Part shown: one piece after another, positions 26,106-40,309 of the stretch
Position numbering within the stretch: the stretch's first letter is position 1
Layout: each line of letters opens with the position of its first letter
Assembly (NCBI GenBank): GCA_963921795.1
Contig: OY997639.1
Coordinates: 46,856,169-46,920,168, forward strand
Reading direction: 5' to 3'
Length of the DNA: 64,000 bases
Source of the DNA: Nannobrachium achirus
Taxonomy: Eukaryota; Chordata; Actinopteri; Myctophiformes; Myctophidae
Program-made: the position numbers and the translations under genes
The notes under the pieces: model-generated
Told to the model about the DNA's origin: nothing
The model's database searches: none
What the model saw: the letters and a program-made list of their open reading frames with translations, nothing else

Positions 26106-28020
26106 TAATTGTAAGAATTTACAAACCATCACATCTACTCGTTGAATGGCACAGTGGGAAAAAGGTTGTGCTCATTTTAAATGTTCGTAATTCGTTCCCC
26201 TTTTTTTTTTTTTGCGAATAAAATGGACTCTGTGTGCAAGGGCCTTGAGAGTCAGAACCAAATGAAGATGAATGAGAATGTAAATAAAAACAATAAAATA
26301 CTGAGCTACTAGCCTTACATATCTACACTGGATCTCTGAATGAGTGAATGAGTGATAATACTGAATAGTGAATATGTGAATATGAATTAATATCCTTCGC
26401 TGATCTTCATTAAATATACTTATATGTATGTAAATGTAGTCCATTCATGTACAGTCTATGAACAATTGTGGATATATTCAAAGAGAAAAAAAGATATACC
26501 GTCTGTCAACAGTATAGTAGCGCTGTAATAAAAAGTGGGACATCTATGAGGGCTGCAGTACATCTGTAGGTGGGCATGGGGTGGGATTGAATGTCAGGGA
26601 TTGATGGGAAATAGCAGTACATGGAGAAGGGAGGTGGGACTGAGGGTGGGTCAGCCAGTCAAGCCCGATTACTAGCGCGGCTGAGAAATGAAAAAGCGTT
26701 TAACATGGCATACAGATAGCATGGCCATACAAGGCCCACATTCGCCTTTGAAGTCCCCAGGTTTCAAAGAGGCAACAGCGGTACATTCTCTGAATAATTA
26801 CACATTGGCTTTAAGAAAGCAGACCATCAGAGGAGCGTTTAGTCAAAGGTGGGCCATTTTTAGATCTCCATAAAATACCTGAGCAGGTGTTCTGTCCTGA
26901 TTGATCTTCTACCTTGTCCTACATAGGTGACCGTGCTAATGTAATGTTCAACATCTTAGAATTTGAAAATGCGGGGTCTTCTCATTCTTATCACAAATGA
27001 AGACATATCAATTAAAGTTGGGAATGACCCTGTTTTTAAATACTCGATGCAATTTTTTTTTACTCTATGAGAGCAAGGGAAAATGAAAATAAATGACATT
27101 GGTAATAACAAAACCTTGGGTGGTACAATAGCGGTCATTTATCTACACGTGAAAAGTAATTGTTCAGGCAACACAATACATTATTCTCTTAGTGGCATAC
27201 AACCACCCCACATGGTGTGGTGTGATCAACCTTAAAATAATTGCACAGGTTTTTTGCACCCAAAGGGGACGTGTGTGTTAGGAATATTACAAGAAAAAAA
27301 ATGTACTGAAAGGGGAAATGAATCAATTAAAGGTTTGAGTAAATAACCACAAAGGGGGTCCGTGTTGGAGGAAAGTAATAGAGGTTCTGCACCCACGTGA
27401 ACGTTTATTTAACCTGTGAACTGCAAGGTTATTTCTGTTAGACGCTAGCATACACACACAAGCGCGCACGCGCACACACACACACACACACAGGCGGCAG
27501 CACGGAGGAAGGATGATTTATGTGGGAAGATCCATCTTCATCATCTCGCCGCTCACCTTGGTCTCCATCAGTGTTAATTAAAGGAAGGTCAGTGTCACCC
27601 TCCCTGCTCCCCCGACCAGCCTTCTTTTACATAATAAATCACATCTGAGGCACAAAGGGGGTGTTGACATAAACAGAATGCTGCTAGCTAACTAGCTAAC
27701 TGCAGCTCGTTGGGCTGAGGAGTTAATTCAAAGACTGCCATAAATAATGCTCAGTGTCAGTGTGTTGTGTCTTTGTCCAAGAACAATGGCTGGGGAGACC
27801 AGACAGTTTATTCTCGGGGTGAGAAGAGGAAAAAAACAACGACATGAATCCTGATTAAAATCATTGTGTGCTTTTCTCTCCATGAACAGTCCTTTTCTTA
27901 ATAATTCTCGTAATAATATTGGGGCGGAGGAGTGCTTTAACCACTCAACCCTATATTGTTGAACATAGTCCACCATGGGTCTCTACTTGTCCCCCCCCCT
28001 TTTGCGCTCCACACAAAATC
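26106..28020. other. Non-coding stretch, mostly unique-looking
   Basis: Poly-T near 26200 and a CA tract near 27474-27492. The block around 26690-26870 has several CTTTGAA/TTCAAAG motifs but no coding evidence. No gene seen. Confidence 0.4.
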
Positions 28021-28033
28021 TCTTTGCAGAACG

Positions 28034-28320
28034 TAGCTGATCTAGCTCAGATCTCAACATGTTGCAACACGACACATCTTGCACTGTAGATCTGCTATTT
28101 TCACCACCAGGTAGGGTAGCGTAGATGTAATTCTCTGCCCCTGATTGGCCTATACCGGCTCAAACTAACGGTTTCATTTCATAGTGCATAAGCCTTATTT
28201 GGGCTGCCTAAAGATTCATTTATATTTCACGACACGACAGTGTCATTCACCAAAAATAACTAACTTAAAAAAATTGCCAAGCGACATCACTGTACTACAG
28301 AGTGTAAATTAGGCTTAACA
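28034..28320. repeat. Decayed palindrome-family copies
   Basis: CTGATCTAGCTCAGATCTCA pairs loosely with GCACTGTAGATCTGCTATTT around 28034-28100. At 28186-28320 ATAAGCCTTATTT and AAATTAGGCTTAA are inverted ends of a second degraded element. Confidence 0.45.
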
Positions 28321-30119
28321 CTATACTGTACTACCGGTATACTATACTTTCCTTAGAATCAATTTTCATCCCCAAAAGAAGCAGGAAACACATGTATTGC
28401 TTTGTGCACGGTTTCCCAGCGTTTCTGGTTTGCTGTCAGACTTGCATAATGAGGGCCACAGTGCTGCAGAGTTCCCCTCTTATCACAAACTAGCACGCAT
28501 GGCCCCGGCTGGTCTCTCCTCAGTCATCAAGCAATTGATGTAATTGAACCAGCCTTTGCTGTCAAGCAAGCAGGGCGGCTCAATAGCATATGCTCCGAAC
28601 ACTCTGGACAATGAGAGGCGCACAGCCGGGCAGGAAGGCAGGCTCGCTCGTTGCTGTTCTGTCAATAAATTTCAATTCCACTAATTGTCCAGAATTCATT
28701 AACTGAGCCTTTGAGACAACACGCTCGCATGGAAAACAACAGAACAATACAGCGGGAGAAAAAAAAGGCATGGGGGGGGGGGGGGGGCTGAGGGCTTAAT
28801 GATGTCGAGGGACGTGTTGCATGTATTTTCCAACTGTTATTGTTGCATCTTGTTTGTGATATCTGATTGAAGTGAGTAAATGATACATTGGGATTGTACA
28901 GTACTGTGCTTGTGCTTGAACTCTGTAATTGAAAGGGAATAATGACATGGAAATATCCTTCCAAGGTGCTGTGCGGTATGTACCGGACAAACAATTAGAA
29001 TGAAGGGTGATTCATTCCGGTACAGTATTCTACATTTATTGCCCTGTGCATGCTTTGAATAATACATTTCTAGATTGTTAGAATTCTGAATAAAATATAC
29101 GAATGATTAAAATGTTACAGTACATAACCTTGAAAAAAACACAACACTCAACGGACATGGATATCCATTGTCAATTACAGTACATTCCCTTCCCCGCTGT
29201 ACTCGCCAGGGGAAAAACAATAGCAAACTGAAATTTGGATCCGCCAAACAAAACCTTGTTTACCTGCTAGAGTGGCTGGTAGGGTAGCCAACATCAAAGT
29301 CGTCCAAATTTTACCAGCGTGTGGCTGAAGGCTGGTGTTTTTTTTGTTTGTTGTTGCTCCGGACCGTGCAACTGAAGACCAAATAATTGTGTGTATTTCT
29401 CTCCTCCATCTAAAGTCACAATGACAAACAACAACACTAAGTCACTTCTTCCTTCGCCTGCTTCTTCATCTGATTAGCGCTGGCCTTGCTTTCGCAGAGT
29501 CCTAGTCGCCCTCCAACAAAGTCCTCAACGTCCCCCCATATCTGCCTAAGTGACCAGCAAGGGGTCAAGGGTCACCGTGCGCTGCCACTTCCCTTGTCAC
29601 AGGAAACAAGCAGGAGGAGGAAAGGGAGGGAGGCAGGGAGGTGATATTCAAAACAACAATGACAAGGGAGGTGCACAGAATTTGCTGCTCTCTCGCTCTA
29701 ACTCTCTCTCCTTCTCTCCCTCTTCTCTCCCTCTCTCTCTTCTCTCTCTCTCCACTCTCTCTTTCTACCTCTGCTTCCTATCTGTCTCTCTTTGGGTCGC
29801 AGAGGTCTAGGGTGAATCACATCATTGCATGGAAATAAATATCATAGATTGTTAAAATAAACAAATGGCTTTCACCAGGTTTGAGTACGTGAGCGCTGTA
29901 TGCTATGGCGTTTAACCACTATTCTGTCCCTATTCTGCAGATCTACAAGCTCATAATGTGTCGCTATGAAATGCACTGTGAGCCAGTACTTTATATGCGG
30001 TTTTCGGCCAAGAAATCTGGTTTTGAGGAAACAAAGGAGCAGACCAAGTACAGAGCCCTGGTGGACCCCAGTTAACTATGATAAACTTTGATTAAGTGAT
30101 TAAAAGAGATACAACAGGG
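28321..30119. other. Non-coding stretch, nothing recognised
   Basis: Contains poly-G near 28772-28788, a CT-rich tract at 29690-29790, and half of a decayed palindrome copy near 29937-29970 (CAGATCTACAAGCTCATAAT). No gene seen. Confidence 0.4.
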
Positions 30120-30459
30120 ACATGTTCAAATAGCAGGGGTGATAGTGCATGCACAAATCCACTCTAGCCCAGGTGCTGGACAAACGGCAATACAAGAGAA
30201 GAATAGAGTCCGCAACACTGGTGAATACTCAGCTCTGTTTTATTGCTTCAACGTTTCGATCCGTTTGGATCTTCTTCAGGAATAGTGGATCTTCTTCAGG
30301 AATAGTGGATCTTCTTCAGGAATAGTGGATCTTCTTCAGGAATAGTGGATCTTCTTCAGGAATAGATCGAAACGGATCAAAACATTGAAGCAATAAAACA
30401 GAGCTGAGTATTCATCAGTGTTGCGGACTCTATTCTTCTCTCACATGTTCAAATAGCAG
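30120..30459. mobile_element. Foldback element with 20-bp tandem core and 17-bp flanking direct repeats
   Basis: Arms of about 70 bp (30195-30265 and 30366-30441) are inverted copies with three to four mismatches. They enclose five units of TGGATCTTCTTCAGGAATAG (30266-30365). The whole is bracketed by a perfect 17-bp direct repeat, ACATGTTCAAATAGCAG (30120-30136, 30443-30459), which looks like a long target duplication. AACGTTTCGATCC next to CTTCTTCAGG is a motif pair often seen in fish repeats. The class is undecided (Penelope-like or another retroelement). Confidence 0.7.
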
Positions 30460-31441
<982 letters not shown>

Positions 31442-31641
31442 NNNNNNNNNNNNNNNNNNNNNNNNNNNNNNNNNNNNNNNNNNNNNNNNNNNNNNNNNNN
31501 NNNNNNNNNNNNNNNNNNNNNNNNNNNNNNNNNNNNNNNNNNNNNNNNNNNNNNNNNNNNNNNNNNNNNNNNNNNNNNNNNNNNNNNNNNNNNNNNNNNN
31601 NNNNNNNNNNNNNNNNNNNNNNNNNNNNNNNNNNNNNNNNN
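31442..31641. other. Assembly gap (200 N)
   Basis: Exactly 200 undetermined bases, a conventional scaffold-gap size, so the true length is unknown. The sequence immediately to the right is the half-arm of the palindrome-centred TIR element. Protein frames drawn across the N run are meaningless. Confidence 0.99.
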
Positions 31642-31735
31642 ACTTGTCTTGTATGATGAAGCGGGGCTATACTTTACGAAAAAACATACACATTTGAAAC
31701 TTGGAGATAAGAGGTTTCTGCCTGACAGTGACGAT
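31642..31735 (+). mobile_element. Right half of a palindrome-centred TIR element
   Basis: Matches about 912-1004 closely (GATGAAGCGGGGCTATACTT, CTTTACGAAAAAACAT, GGTTTCTGCCTGACAGTGAC). Its palindromic centre and left half would fall in the adjacent gap. Confidence 0.8.
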
Positions 31736-33209
31736 GTGCGTGTGTGTGCGTGCATGGAAAGAAAAAGAGAAAATGAGAGTTATTTGAGTTGTGTGGTTTG
31801 CAAAGTCAATAGCGTCGTCCATATTTCTGTACAACCGAGACTCACAAATCAAAGTGAAAGAACATCTTGTCCGGGGGAAATGTACCCTCCATCTACATGT
31901 ACATACAACACCTCAATAAATTACTGACTTTGAAACCCCTATGAGAAAAACAGAACCAATTTTGTTAAATATATCAGACCAGAGAGGCCAAGGATAATAT
32001 TTGCAGAACAGGCAAGCTAATTGCACAATATGTTGGTTAGGGTTCCAGGGCATTTTGTGGAGTGTTTGCTTTGGCTAATACATGATTAATTGATCAGTAA
32101 ATTGACATTGATTTTTATGTATCTATTGATATTAGGCAAAGTTGTCTATCAATAATCCATTCAATACCTGATTTATATATTTTTTTGTTATTATCTCAAT
32201 TATGTTAGACAAATAATTTAAAACATTACTGTTGATTTCACTACTATTTTTCTGCGTTTTTGTATTTACTTATTGTATATGTCTAAAATAATAATATGGA
32301 TAGGTCTTGTAAATGCATATTGTTTTTCTGTATAACTATATGGTTTAAAATAGTGTGGCGATCTCGTGGCATAAGCAATACACAACTCCCGGCATACTTA
32401 CCTGTGATGTTAATAACAGAAGTATAACAACAGCATGTTCTGCCATAATTGTTGAAGGGCCATAGTCAAGCTTGACTGTATGTTATTTTGCATATTTTAC
32501 TTTAGAGTAAAATCTATATTATGCCAGAAATTTGATGATAAAAATAAATATACATAAACTCACAATGTCAACATAACAGTATGTATACTGACTGTATAAA
32601 TATACATGTTTTACCCAGATAAGAAATTACACTTTGTATCCAATGTCCATTTTCTGTCCATTGTAAACTTAAAATGTTAAACACTTTCATACAGTATGTC
32701 TAAAAATATAAATGAACTACTTTTAAAAACTAATAATGAACAAATAAACATCGATATAAAGACTTTGCTATCGATAAATCTCTCCCTTTTTGGGGGGGAG
32801 TGAGGGGTGGGGGTGGGGTGCTGAAAGCAAACAGCATTGACCTTGTTAACTCAAAACATGTAACACACGTCCCTTTTGGATTCTCTGAAAAAAAAAAAGA
32901 AAAGATAAGGTAAAACTTTTACACCATTTCCCTTGTTAAAAACCTAACAAACGAGGCAGCCAGCCCAGAACAATCCCCCCCAAAATCTTGAGACTGCACT
33001 GCCCTCACATGGCAGAATGAGGTCAGTGCAGGTATAGTTCTCTGTACCCTAGTTCTTATTCCTCTCTCCTTATGGCCTCAGAGCTCCTCAATGCCCCCCC
33101 CCCCCCTTCCTCCAGGGGGGGGACATTAATTAAGGACCAACCATGAACAGCCAGGGAGCATAAAGAATACAGACACAACACACTTCCACCCCCCAACCCG
33201 CCTTCACAT
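31736..33209. other. AT-rich non-coding stretch, nothing recognised
   Basis: Strongly AT-rich between 32000 and 32770, with poly-A near 32890 and poly-C near 33093-33106. No gene seen. Confidence 0.5.
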
Positions 33210-33396
<187 letters not shown>

Positions 33397-33978
33397 GTGG
33401 CACGCCACACAGTCATTTCCCCCTTCCTATTCTCCACAGCTTCTGATAACTGTGAAATTCACTCCCTCTGCACAAAGACGCGGCCGCAGAGGAAAATAAT
33501 TTCAGTAATAGAGCTAATGGGTTTAAGTGAGACTGTAGAGCGGCCAAGGGGAGCTAAAGACCAGGAGGAGAGGAGGAGGAGAGGAGGAGGAGGAGAGGAT
33601 GGCCGTGTGGGCTCGAAGGAAGAGGAGAGAGAGAGAGAGAGTAGGCCTATGAGAGAAATGTCTGTCGTCTTTTGCATTGTCTCGTGATTAGAACAGAGCG
33701 CTCAGTTTATAAACCCCCCCTCCTGTTCTGCTCACACTCTCACGATACGGTTGCTGATAACGGTCGCCTCCACAATGGAGGGATTTGGAATGGTGCTTAA
33801 TTTTAATTGATAAAAGCAGAAACAATGGTACAATGCTCGCACTGACGATTACATTTTGCCCTATTTTTTAGAAAGGGTGTAATCGCCGTAAATTGAGTTG
33901 AACAAAGGGAAGTGAGGCTTCCAGGCAATGTGTAATAATTCTATGACTGTATTATACATATTGCTCACACACATGCAT
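33397..33978. other. Non-coding stretch with GGA-rich tract
   Basis: (GGA)n-like tract at 33566-33600 and GA run at 33625-33640. No supported gene. Confidence 0.45.
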
Positions 33979-34752
<774 letters not shown>

Positions 34753-34818
34753 ACACACACACACACACACACACACGCGCGCGCGCGCACACGCGCACGC
34801 ACGCACACACACACACGC
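34753..34818. repeat. (CA)n/(GC)n microsatellite
   Basis: CA, then a CG-rich alternating purine-pyrimidine tract, then CA again. Confidence 0.95.
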
Positions 34819-34974
34819 AGGCAGAAGAAAGGTTATCTAGCAGCCTGATACATCATGAATTAAATGTTTTCTCTTCAGCGAGAAAACGAGAGGATGACCT
34901 TAACCTGACATCCCCAAATCTTTCACATTTCTTTTTCAAAACGTTTCTACATTTTTCTAAATCTATAAGCGTAT

Positions 34975-35151
34975 GTGGGGCGCCTGCTGGCCTAGAGGTC
35001 CAGGTGCATAACATATAGGCCCTAATGCAGCCTGATAGTACGTCAAGGGTTCGAATCTCGCACAACCCCCCGTTTCCTGTCTGCGGTACCTCCTGTACTA
35101 TCAACAAAGGCAGAAAAGCCCCCCCAAAAAATCTTAAAAAATTAAAAGGCT
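34975..35151 (+). mobile_element. tRNA-derived SINE copy
   Basis: TGGCCTAGAGGTCCAGGTGC (A-box region) and AAGGGTTCGAATCTCG (B-box) lie about 55 bp apart. They are followed by GTTTCCTGTCTGCGGTACCT and a CAAAGGCAGAAAAGCCCCCC tail ending in an A-rich stretch. This tail type is common in teleost SINEs. Confidence 0.72.
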
Positions 35152-35235
35152 TAAGTGTCGCACTGCAACACATTGTGAACTTGTAGAATGGCTATTTCAA
35201 TCAGCCATAGTATGAAATAATAGGGCTTAATTGGT
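35152..35235. repeat. Half copy of the palindrome family
   Basis: ACATTGTGAACTTGTAGAAT followed by GGCTATTTC and an outer ATAGGGCTTAA end. Only the right arm is recognisable; the SINE abuts it. Confidence 0.5.
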
Positions 35236-35970
35236 TGAATACAGTCAGATGGAGAACAGCTTTCAGAAGACAGCTGATTCAGGCAATGTAACCAGTAAAA
35301 GCTGGCATGTTCATTTACTCGTAAATGTAAAAATAATAAATAAATAATAGGTTGAATACACTTACCAAGCTAAATTATGGTTGTTTTTGATCAACACAAT
35401 TGATCACCTCCATGGCCCAATCTGGTAGATAGATCAAAAAGAGAGGGTTGCCCACACGCACCTATCGTACACAACACTGACAACACTGACAGTGTTTACT
35501 GTATGCACTAGTATACTCAGACAGAACCGAACAGACACTTATGGGTCCGTTTGGTTCCGTCAGTACTCTCGATGAGTTAAAAACGACACTGAGGATTTGA
35601 CCCTGTACAGTAGCTAAAGGAGGAACTGTCCTGTCCTGTCCTCTTCCCATTCACCAAGCCAGCCAGCCAGCCATCCCTGCATTAAGTGAGGCGAGCAACA
35701 CAGATATGAATGTGATATTCCCTCTGGTATTTTTAACCACCGTATTGAATTCATATAAAACACTTAAGACTCCTTGGCTTCTGGCTGGCGGGAGCCTCTC
35801 GCAGGGCTATCTTTGAGAGTCTCTGGAGGGAACTTCTCTCCTCTTGCCACGGAACACTCTTCTTTTTCCTTTTTTTCTTTTTACCATCCATCCATCCTCC
35901 CTACCCTATCCCCCTTTTTTCCGCTTTCGCTTTTTGCTGCATGTGGCGATTGCATGAGAAGGAAGCCCCC

Positions 35971-36002
<32 letters not shown>

Positions 36003-36850
36003 CCCAGAAACACACCTCCCACCCCTCATAAAAACCTAATGAAGTTAGTGGAAAAGTCCATAAAATTCTCATTAGGGGTTCACTTCCTGATACGGAATGG
36101 AAATCAAACTCAGATGCCCTCCTGAGGATTGGATATAATGGGTAGTGATAAGTAGCATGTCTTGGGGAGGAAAAAAAGGCCTTGCCATTTGAGGACATGC
36201 ATGTGCAAAGAGGCTGGTTAGGTTAAAAGCACAATAAAGACAATGAGTCCCCCCTGCCACATAAAATTGACAAATCAAGAATGTGAAGACTCATGGATGA
36301 CATGATGAAGATTAATTAGGGATGGGTGTTGGGGGGGTACTATAGTATACTGTACTACTGTACTGTGTACACTGTACAGTATACTGTGTAATGTACAGTA
36401 GTGGAAGCTAGGAAGGGAGGCAACAAATTAAATATTAGTATTAACGATCAGAAATGATCAAAATAAACCAAATTTGTACCAACACAGTACTGCAGATATA
36501 CAGTAGGCCATTAGGCCTATAGATAGTCTTCCTTTTGAAAGCAGTAATCAAAAGCTGACCTTCACTGTGGTCATTATCTGGTCTTGGTCTTTGAACGCAG
36601 GCATGAGATGGGGACACCTGTAATGATCTGTGCCTGGATGTGGGAATAAGACGCATATTATTATTAGGCCACAGTATGAATTATGTAAACCCCTGAGACA
36701 GGCCTACACTGATCGAACACATCCTTATGAATTATACTGTGACGGCTTTTCATATTCATCCCTGGGCCCTGTGCTATTTCTCATGCTTGAGCGACGCTTA
36801 TCACTTAACAATCAATTATTAACATGTGTCAGAGTAAGGAGTGCTATTAA
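35236..36850. other. Non-coding stretch, nothing recognised
   Basis: Contains CA at 35972-36002 and a GTACTGTAC-rich tract at about 36340-36405. No gene seen. Confidence 0.4.
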
Positions 36851-37885
36851 TGCTGTTGGTACAACATAAGTTCAGGAGGGAAGACCACACCGGAGAACTA
36901 TCTCCCCACTACGTTATTGCCTTCAATCTGGCTGACTTCTACTCCTCCCAAGCTCACCTGCTCGTGATCCCATTGATAACAACTCCTCCCTTATCTCCTC
37001 CCTGAAACCAACCAAGGGTTGTATTTATACACGACCGCCTCCACCTGCTATCCTCTGATCCGTTTCTCGCATGGACACACACAAGCTCAGGCTCACCAAC
37101 GCGTGCCTGGGTCAACCGAACCGATTAACAATATTAACTACAAACGTAGGCCTACAATTCCTCCTCCTACAACCCACAACAGATGCCTCGTACTCCAGCG
37201 ATGCCATCACTTCTATCCAGCACCAGCAAGCGAGACCAAACACCAACCTTACAGTCTGTTTTCATTCCGTGGCCACTAACTTAACATGTTCGCCAGCGGC
37301 CCGGTTCACACGCCGTCTCGCGGCAGTCCCGGCTCGGCACATTACAACACCACCCCAGTCCTATCCTCACACAACCAGTCAGTCCCGTCCCGACCGCCAC
37401 GGTGTTTCAAGTCACCTCCGCGGCTAGCGAAATAGCCTACTTCTCCCACGCCGCCATTCAAGCCGGCTCGTTCCACGGGACCTCCGCTAGAACCCACAGC
37501 GATGACGTCACCCCCGATCCAGAGTTCTGTCCAACACCCAAAGCTAAGTATTTTTCACACACCCGACTCCTATACCCACAGCACGTCCTCACCTACTCAT
37601 TTGCCAACCTCCATCATTCTACATTGATTCACTGAATACTATCAGTCCCAACAACAATACAGGCTAGAGCAATGGTACCGTCGTGACTGGTTCACCTTGT
37701 CACATTTCACTCAGGTTTTTCATATCACTTACTTCAGCCTCCTCCATACCAAATGCATTTCTATGTCACAACGTTTTCACGTCACAAATGTTCAATAAAT
37801 GCAACTCTACTGGCGCTCCGTACCCGCTCTGTAACAGCCTCCATTTCTAACCTCCATTCCCCCCGTTAACCCACGCCGGTTAATT

Positions 37886-38971
37886 CCATTATTCATTCCA
37901 TTATTCACTCCAGTGTATTCATTCCAGTGTATTCATTCCAGTGTATTCATTCCAGTGTATTCATTCCAGGTCCAGTATTCATTCCAGTGTATTCATTCCA
38001 GTGTATTCATTCCGGTGTATTCATTCCAGGTCCAGTATTCATTCCAGTGTATTCATTCCAGTGTATTCATTCCAGTGTATTCATTCCAGTGTATTCATTC
38101 CAGGTCCAGTATTCATTCCAGTGTATTCATTCCAGTGTATTCATTCCAGGTCCAGTATTCATTCCAGTGTATTCATTTCAGCGTATTCATTCCAGTGTAT
38201 TCATTCCAGTGTATCCATTCCAGTGTATTCATTCCAGTGTATTCTTTCCAGGTCCAGTATTCATTCCAGTGTATTCATTCCAGTGTATTCATTCCAGCGT
38301 ATTCATTCCAGGTCCAGTATTCATTCCAGTGTATTCATTCCAGTGTATTCATTCCAGCGTTTTCATTCCAGTGTATTCATTCCAGTGTATTCATTCCAGG
38401 TCCAGTATTAATTCCAGTGTATTCATTCCAGTGTATTCATTCCAGGTCCAGTATTCATTCCAGTGTATTCATTCCAGTGTATTCATTCCAGTGTATTCAT
38501 TCCAGGTCCAGTATTCATTCCAGTGTATTCATTCCAGTGTATTCTTTCCAGGTCCAGTATTCATTCCAGTGTATTCATTCCAGTGTATTCATTCCAGGTC
38601 CAGTATTCATTCCAGCGTATTCATTCCAGTGTATTCATTACAGTGTATTCATTCCAGGTCCAGTATTCATTCCAGGGTATTCATTCCAGTGTATTCTTTC
38701 CAGTGTATTCATTCCAGTGTATTCATTCCAGGTCCAGTATTCATTCCAGTGCATTCATTCCAGTGTATTCATTCCAGTGTATTCATTCCAGCGTATTCAT
38801 TCCAGTGTATTCATTCCAGCGTATTCATTCCAGTGTATTCATTCCAGTGTATTCATTCCAGGTCCAGTATTCATTCCAGTGTATTCATTCCAGTGTATTC
38901 ATTCCAGTGTATTCATTCCAGTGTATTCATTCCAGGTCCAGTATTCATTCCAGTGTATTCATTCCAGTGTA
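37886..38971. repeat. 14-bp minisatellite (~1.1 kb)
   Basis: More than 70 copies of GTATTCATTCCAGT, with an 18-bp variant (insert AGGTCC) spaced irregularly through the array. Since 14 is not a multiple of 3, the frame rotates every unit. The unit has no stop in any forward frame, so open frames of 156 to 452 codons arise (period YSFQCIHSSVFIPV). These should not be annotated as proteins. Confidence 0.95.
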
Positions 38972-39094
38972 AACTCACTGGGTTCATTCCACCATCCATC
39001 AAACCATTCACTCCTCTCCAACCCGGCCAATCCCCCCATCCACAACAGCAACCATTCACTCACCACAGTCACGGCGTTCCGCCGCCGTCCTGTC

Positions 39095-39332
39095 ACCTAA
39101 GCAAAGGCGTTTCCGCCTTCTCCCTGTCACCCAAGCAAAGGCGTTCCGCCTTCCCCTCGTCTAAGCAAAGGCGTTCCGCCTTCCCCTCGACTAAGCCAAG
39201 GCGCTCGCCGACCTTCCTGTCACCTAACCAAAGCGTCGTCGCCGCTTTACTTAGCAGGTGTTGTCGCCACCTTCCTGTCACCTAACCAAAGCGTTGTCGC
39301 CGCTTTACTTAGCAGGTGTTGTTGCCACCTTC
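39095..39332. repeat. Two short tandem arrays inside the LTR-like unit
   Basis: About four units of around 32 bp carrying AAGCAAAGGCGTTCCGCCTT, followed by two units of about 66 bp carrying AACCAAAGCGT and CGCCGCTTTACTTAGCAGGT. The first unit type is itself a small hairpin (AGGCG/CGCCT). Confidence 0.85.
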
Positions 39333-39465
39333 CTGTCCCGAGGCACCTCCCTGGCCTCTTCTTTTTCCCCATTCTACCTCCAAACGTATTTCCATGCCTC
39401 CATGTTCTCCAAATAGAAAAGAGGTCACTGCTACGATTACCCTAACAGGTCCGGTATTTTTTCCA

Positions 39466-39530
39466 GGTCCAGTATTCACTCCAGTATTCACTCCAGTATT
39501 CACTCCAGCATTCACTCCAGTATTCACTGC
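39466..39530. repeat. Short array related to the 14-mer (CTCCAGTATTCA)
   Basis: Five tandem units of CCAGTATTCACT, a 12-bp relative of the 14-bp minisatellite unit. Confidence 0.85.
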
Positions 39531-40309
39531 TACGATTACAGATCTTGTCGCGGCTTCTTTTGGGCCCTGTACTGTCCAGCCGCTCCGTCCTCATACACCC
39601 GTACAACCACTCGTCACTCCTATCTACACCCCATATCGTTCACACCGATCGAACTAAACTAACCTTCCTTCACTCTCCTGGGTTGTGCCCAGGACAAGAT
39701 CTCAAGGGTGTTTGCCTCTAACTAATGCATGGATCAACATTCCATCTGACTTAACTTACAACTAATTCACACCAATGATGCTATTCATCCGAATTTCTAG
39801 CATGGCCCAACTACCTGTCCACTTCTCACCCTGTCCTGTCTCCCACCACATGTTCTCTCCATACCTCCCACTATCCCATAATCAAATGCCTCGATCCTAT
39901 ACCTGCGAAGTCCGTCTACATCCGTTCCAGTGGTCCAACCCTGCCCATGCCATGTGTTCGTGACAAAGCAAGCACCACTTTTTGGGGCCTTAAAGCGTAA
40001 ATCGGCGCCACTCCAGATCCATGGACCTCGGTGCCACTCCAGATCCATGGACCTCGGCGCCACTCCAGATCCGAGGACCCCAAAGCCAAACACCCAGGGT
40101 TCATCGCCCCCTGGAACCACTAACTGCTACCTGCTAGCACCCAGATCAACAAGCACCCATGCCTCTTCAACCCATCTACATCACACAACCCATCTACACC
40201 ACACCATCCTCAGTACATCCCTCAATCAGTCTCCATTCATACACACCGTATCCATTCAATAAATACAACCCAACTGATATTGTTTGATGGTGTGGTCTTT
40301 ACTAGTGAA

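Larger units (their letters stand above)
36851..40309 (+). mobile_element. LTR-like unit 1 (expanded by minisatellites)
   Basis: The first ~220 bp (segment A, to about 37073) and the last ~330 bp (segment B, 39982-40309) recur almost identically as 40313-40531 and 40611-40934. Segment A has GTTGTATTTATACACGACC (TATA-like). Segment B has TTCAATAAATACAACCC (polyadenylation signal) near its end, as expected of U3 and R/U5. GAAGACCACACC near the start and GGTGTGGTCTT near the end are inverted. No gag, pol or integrase-like frame is present, so this is LTR-like only. The 2.9-kb middle holds several tandem arrays. Confidence 0.55.

Noticed and set aside
37913..39285. Open frames of 395 and 452 codons
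   Set aside because: They are produced by a stop-free 14-bp tandem repeat that is open in all forward frames. There is no domain, splice context or non-repetitive coding body.
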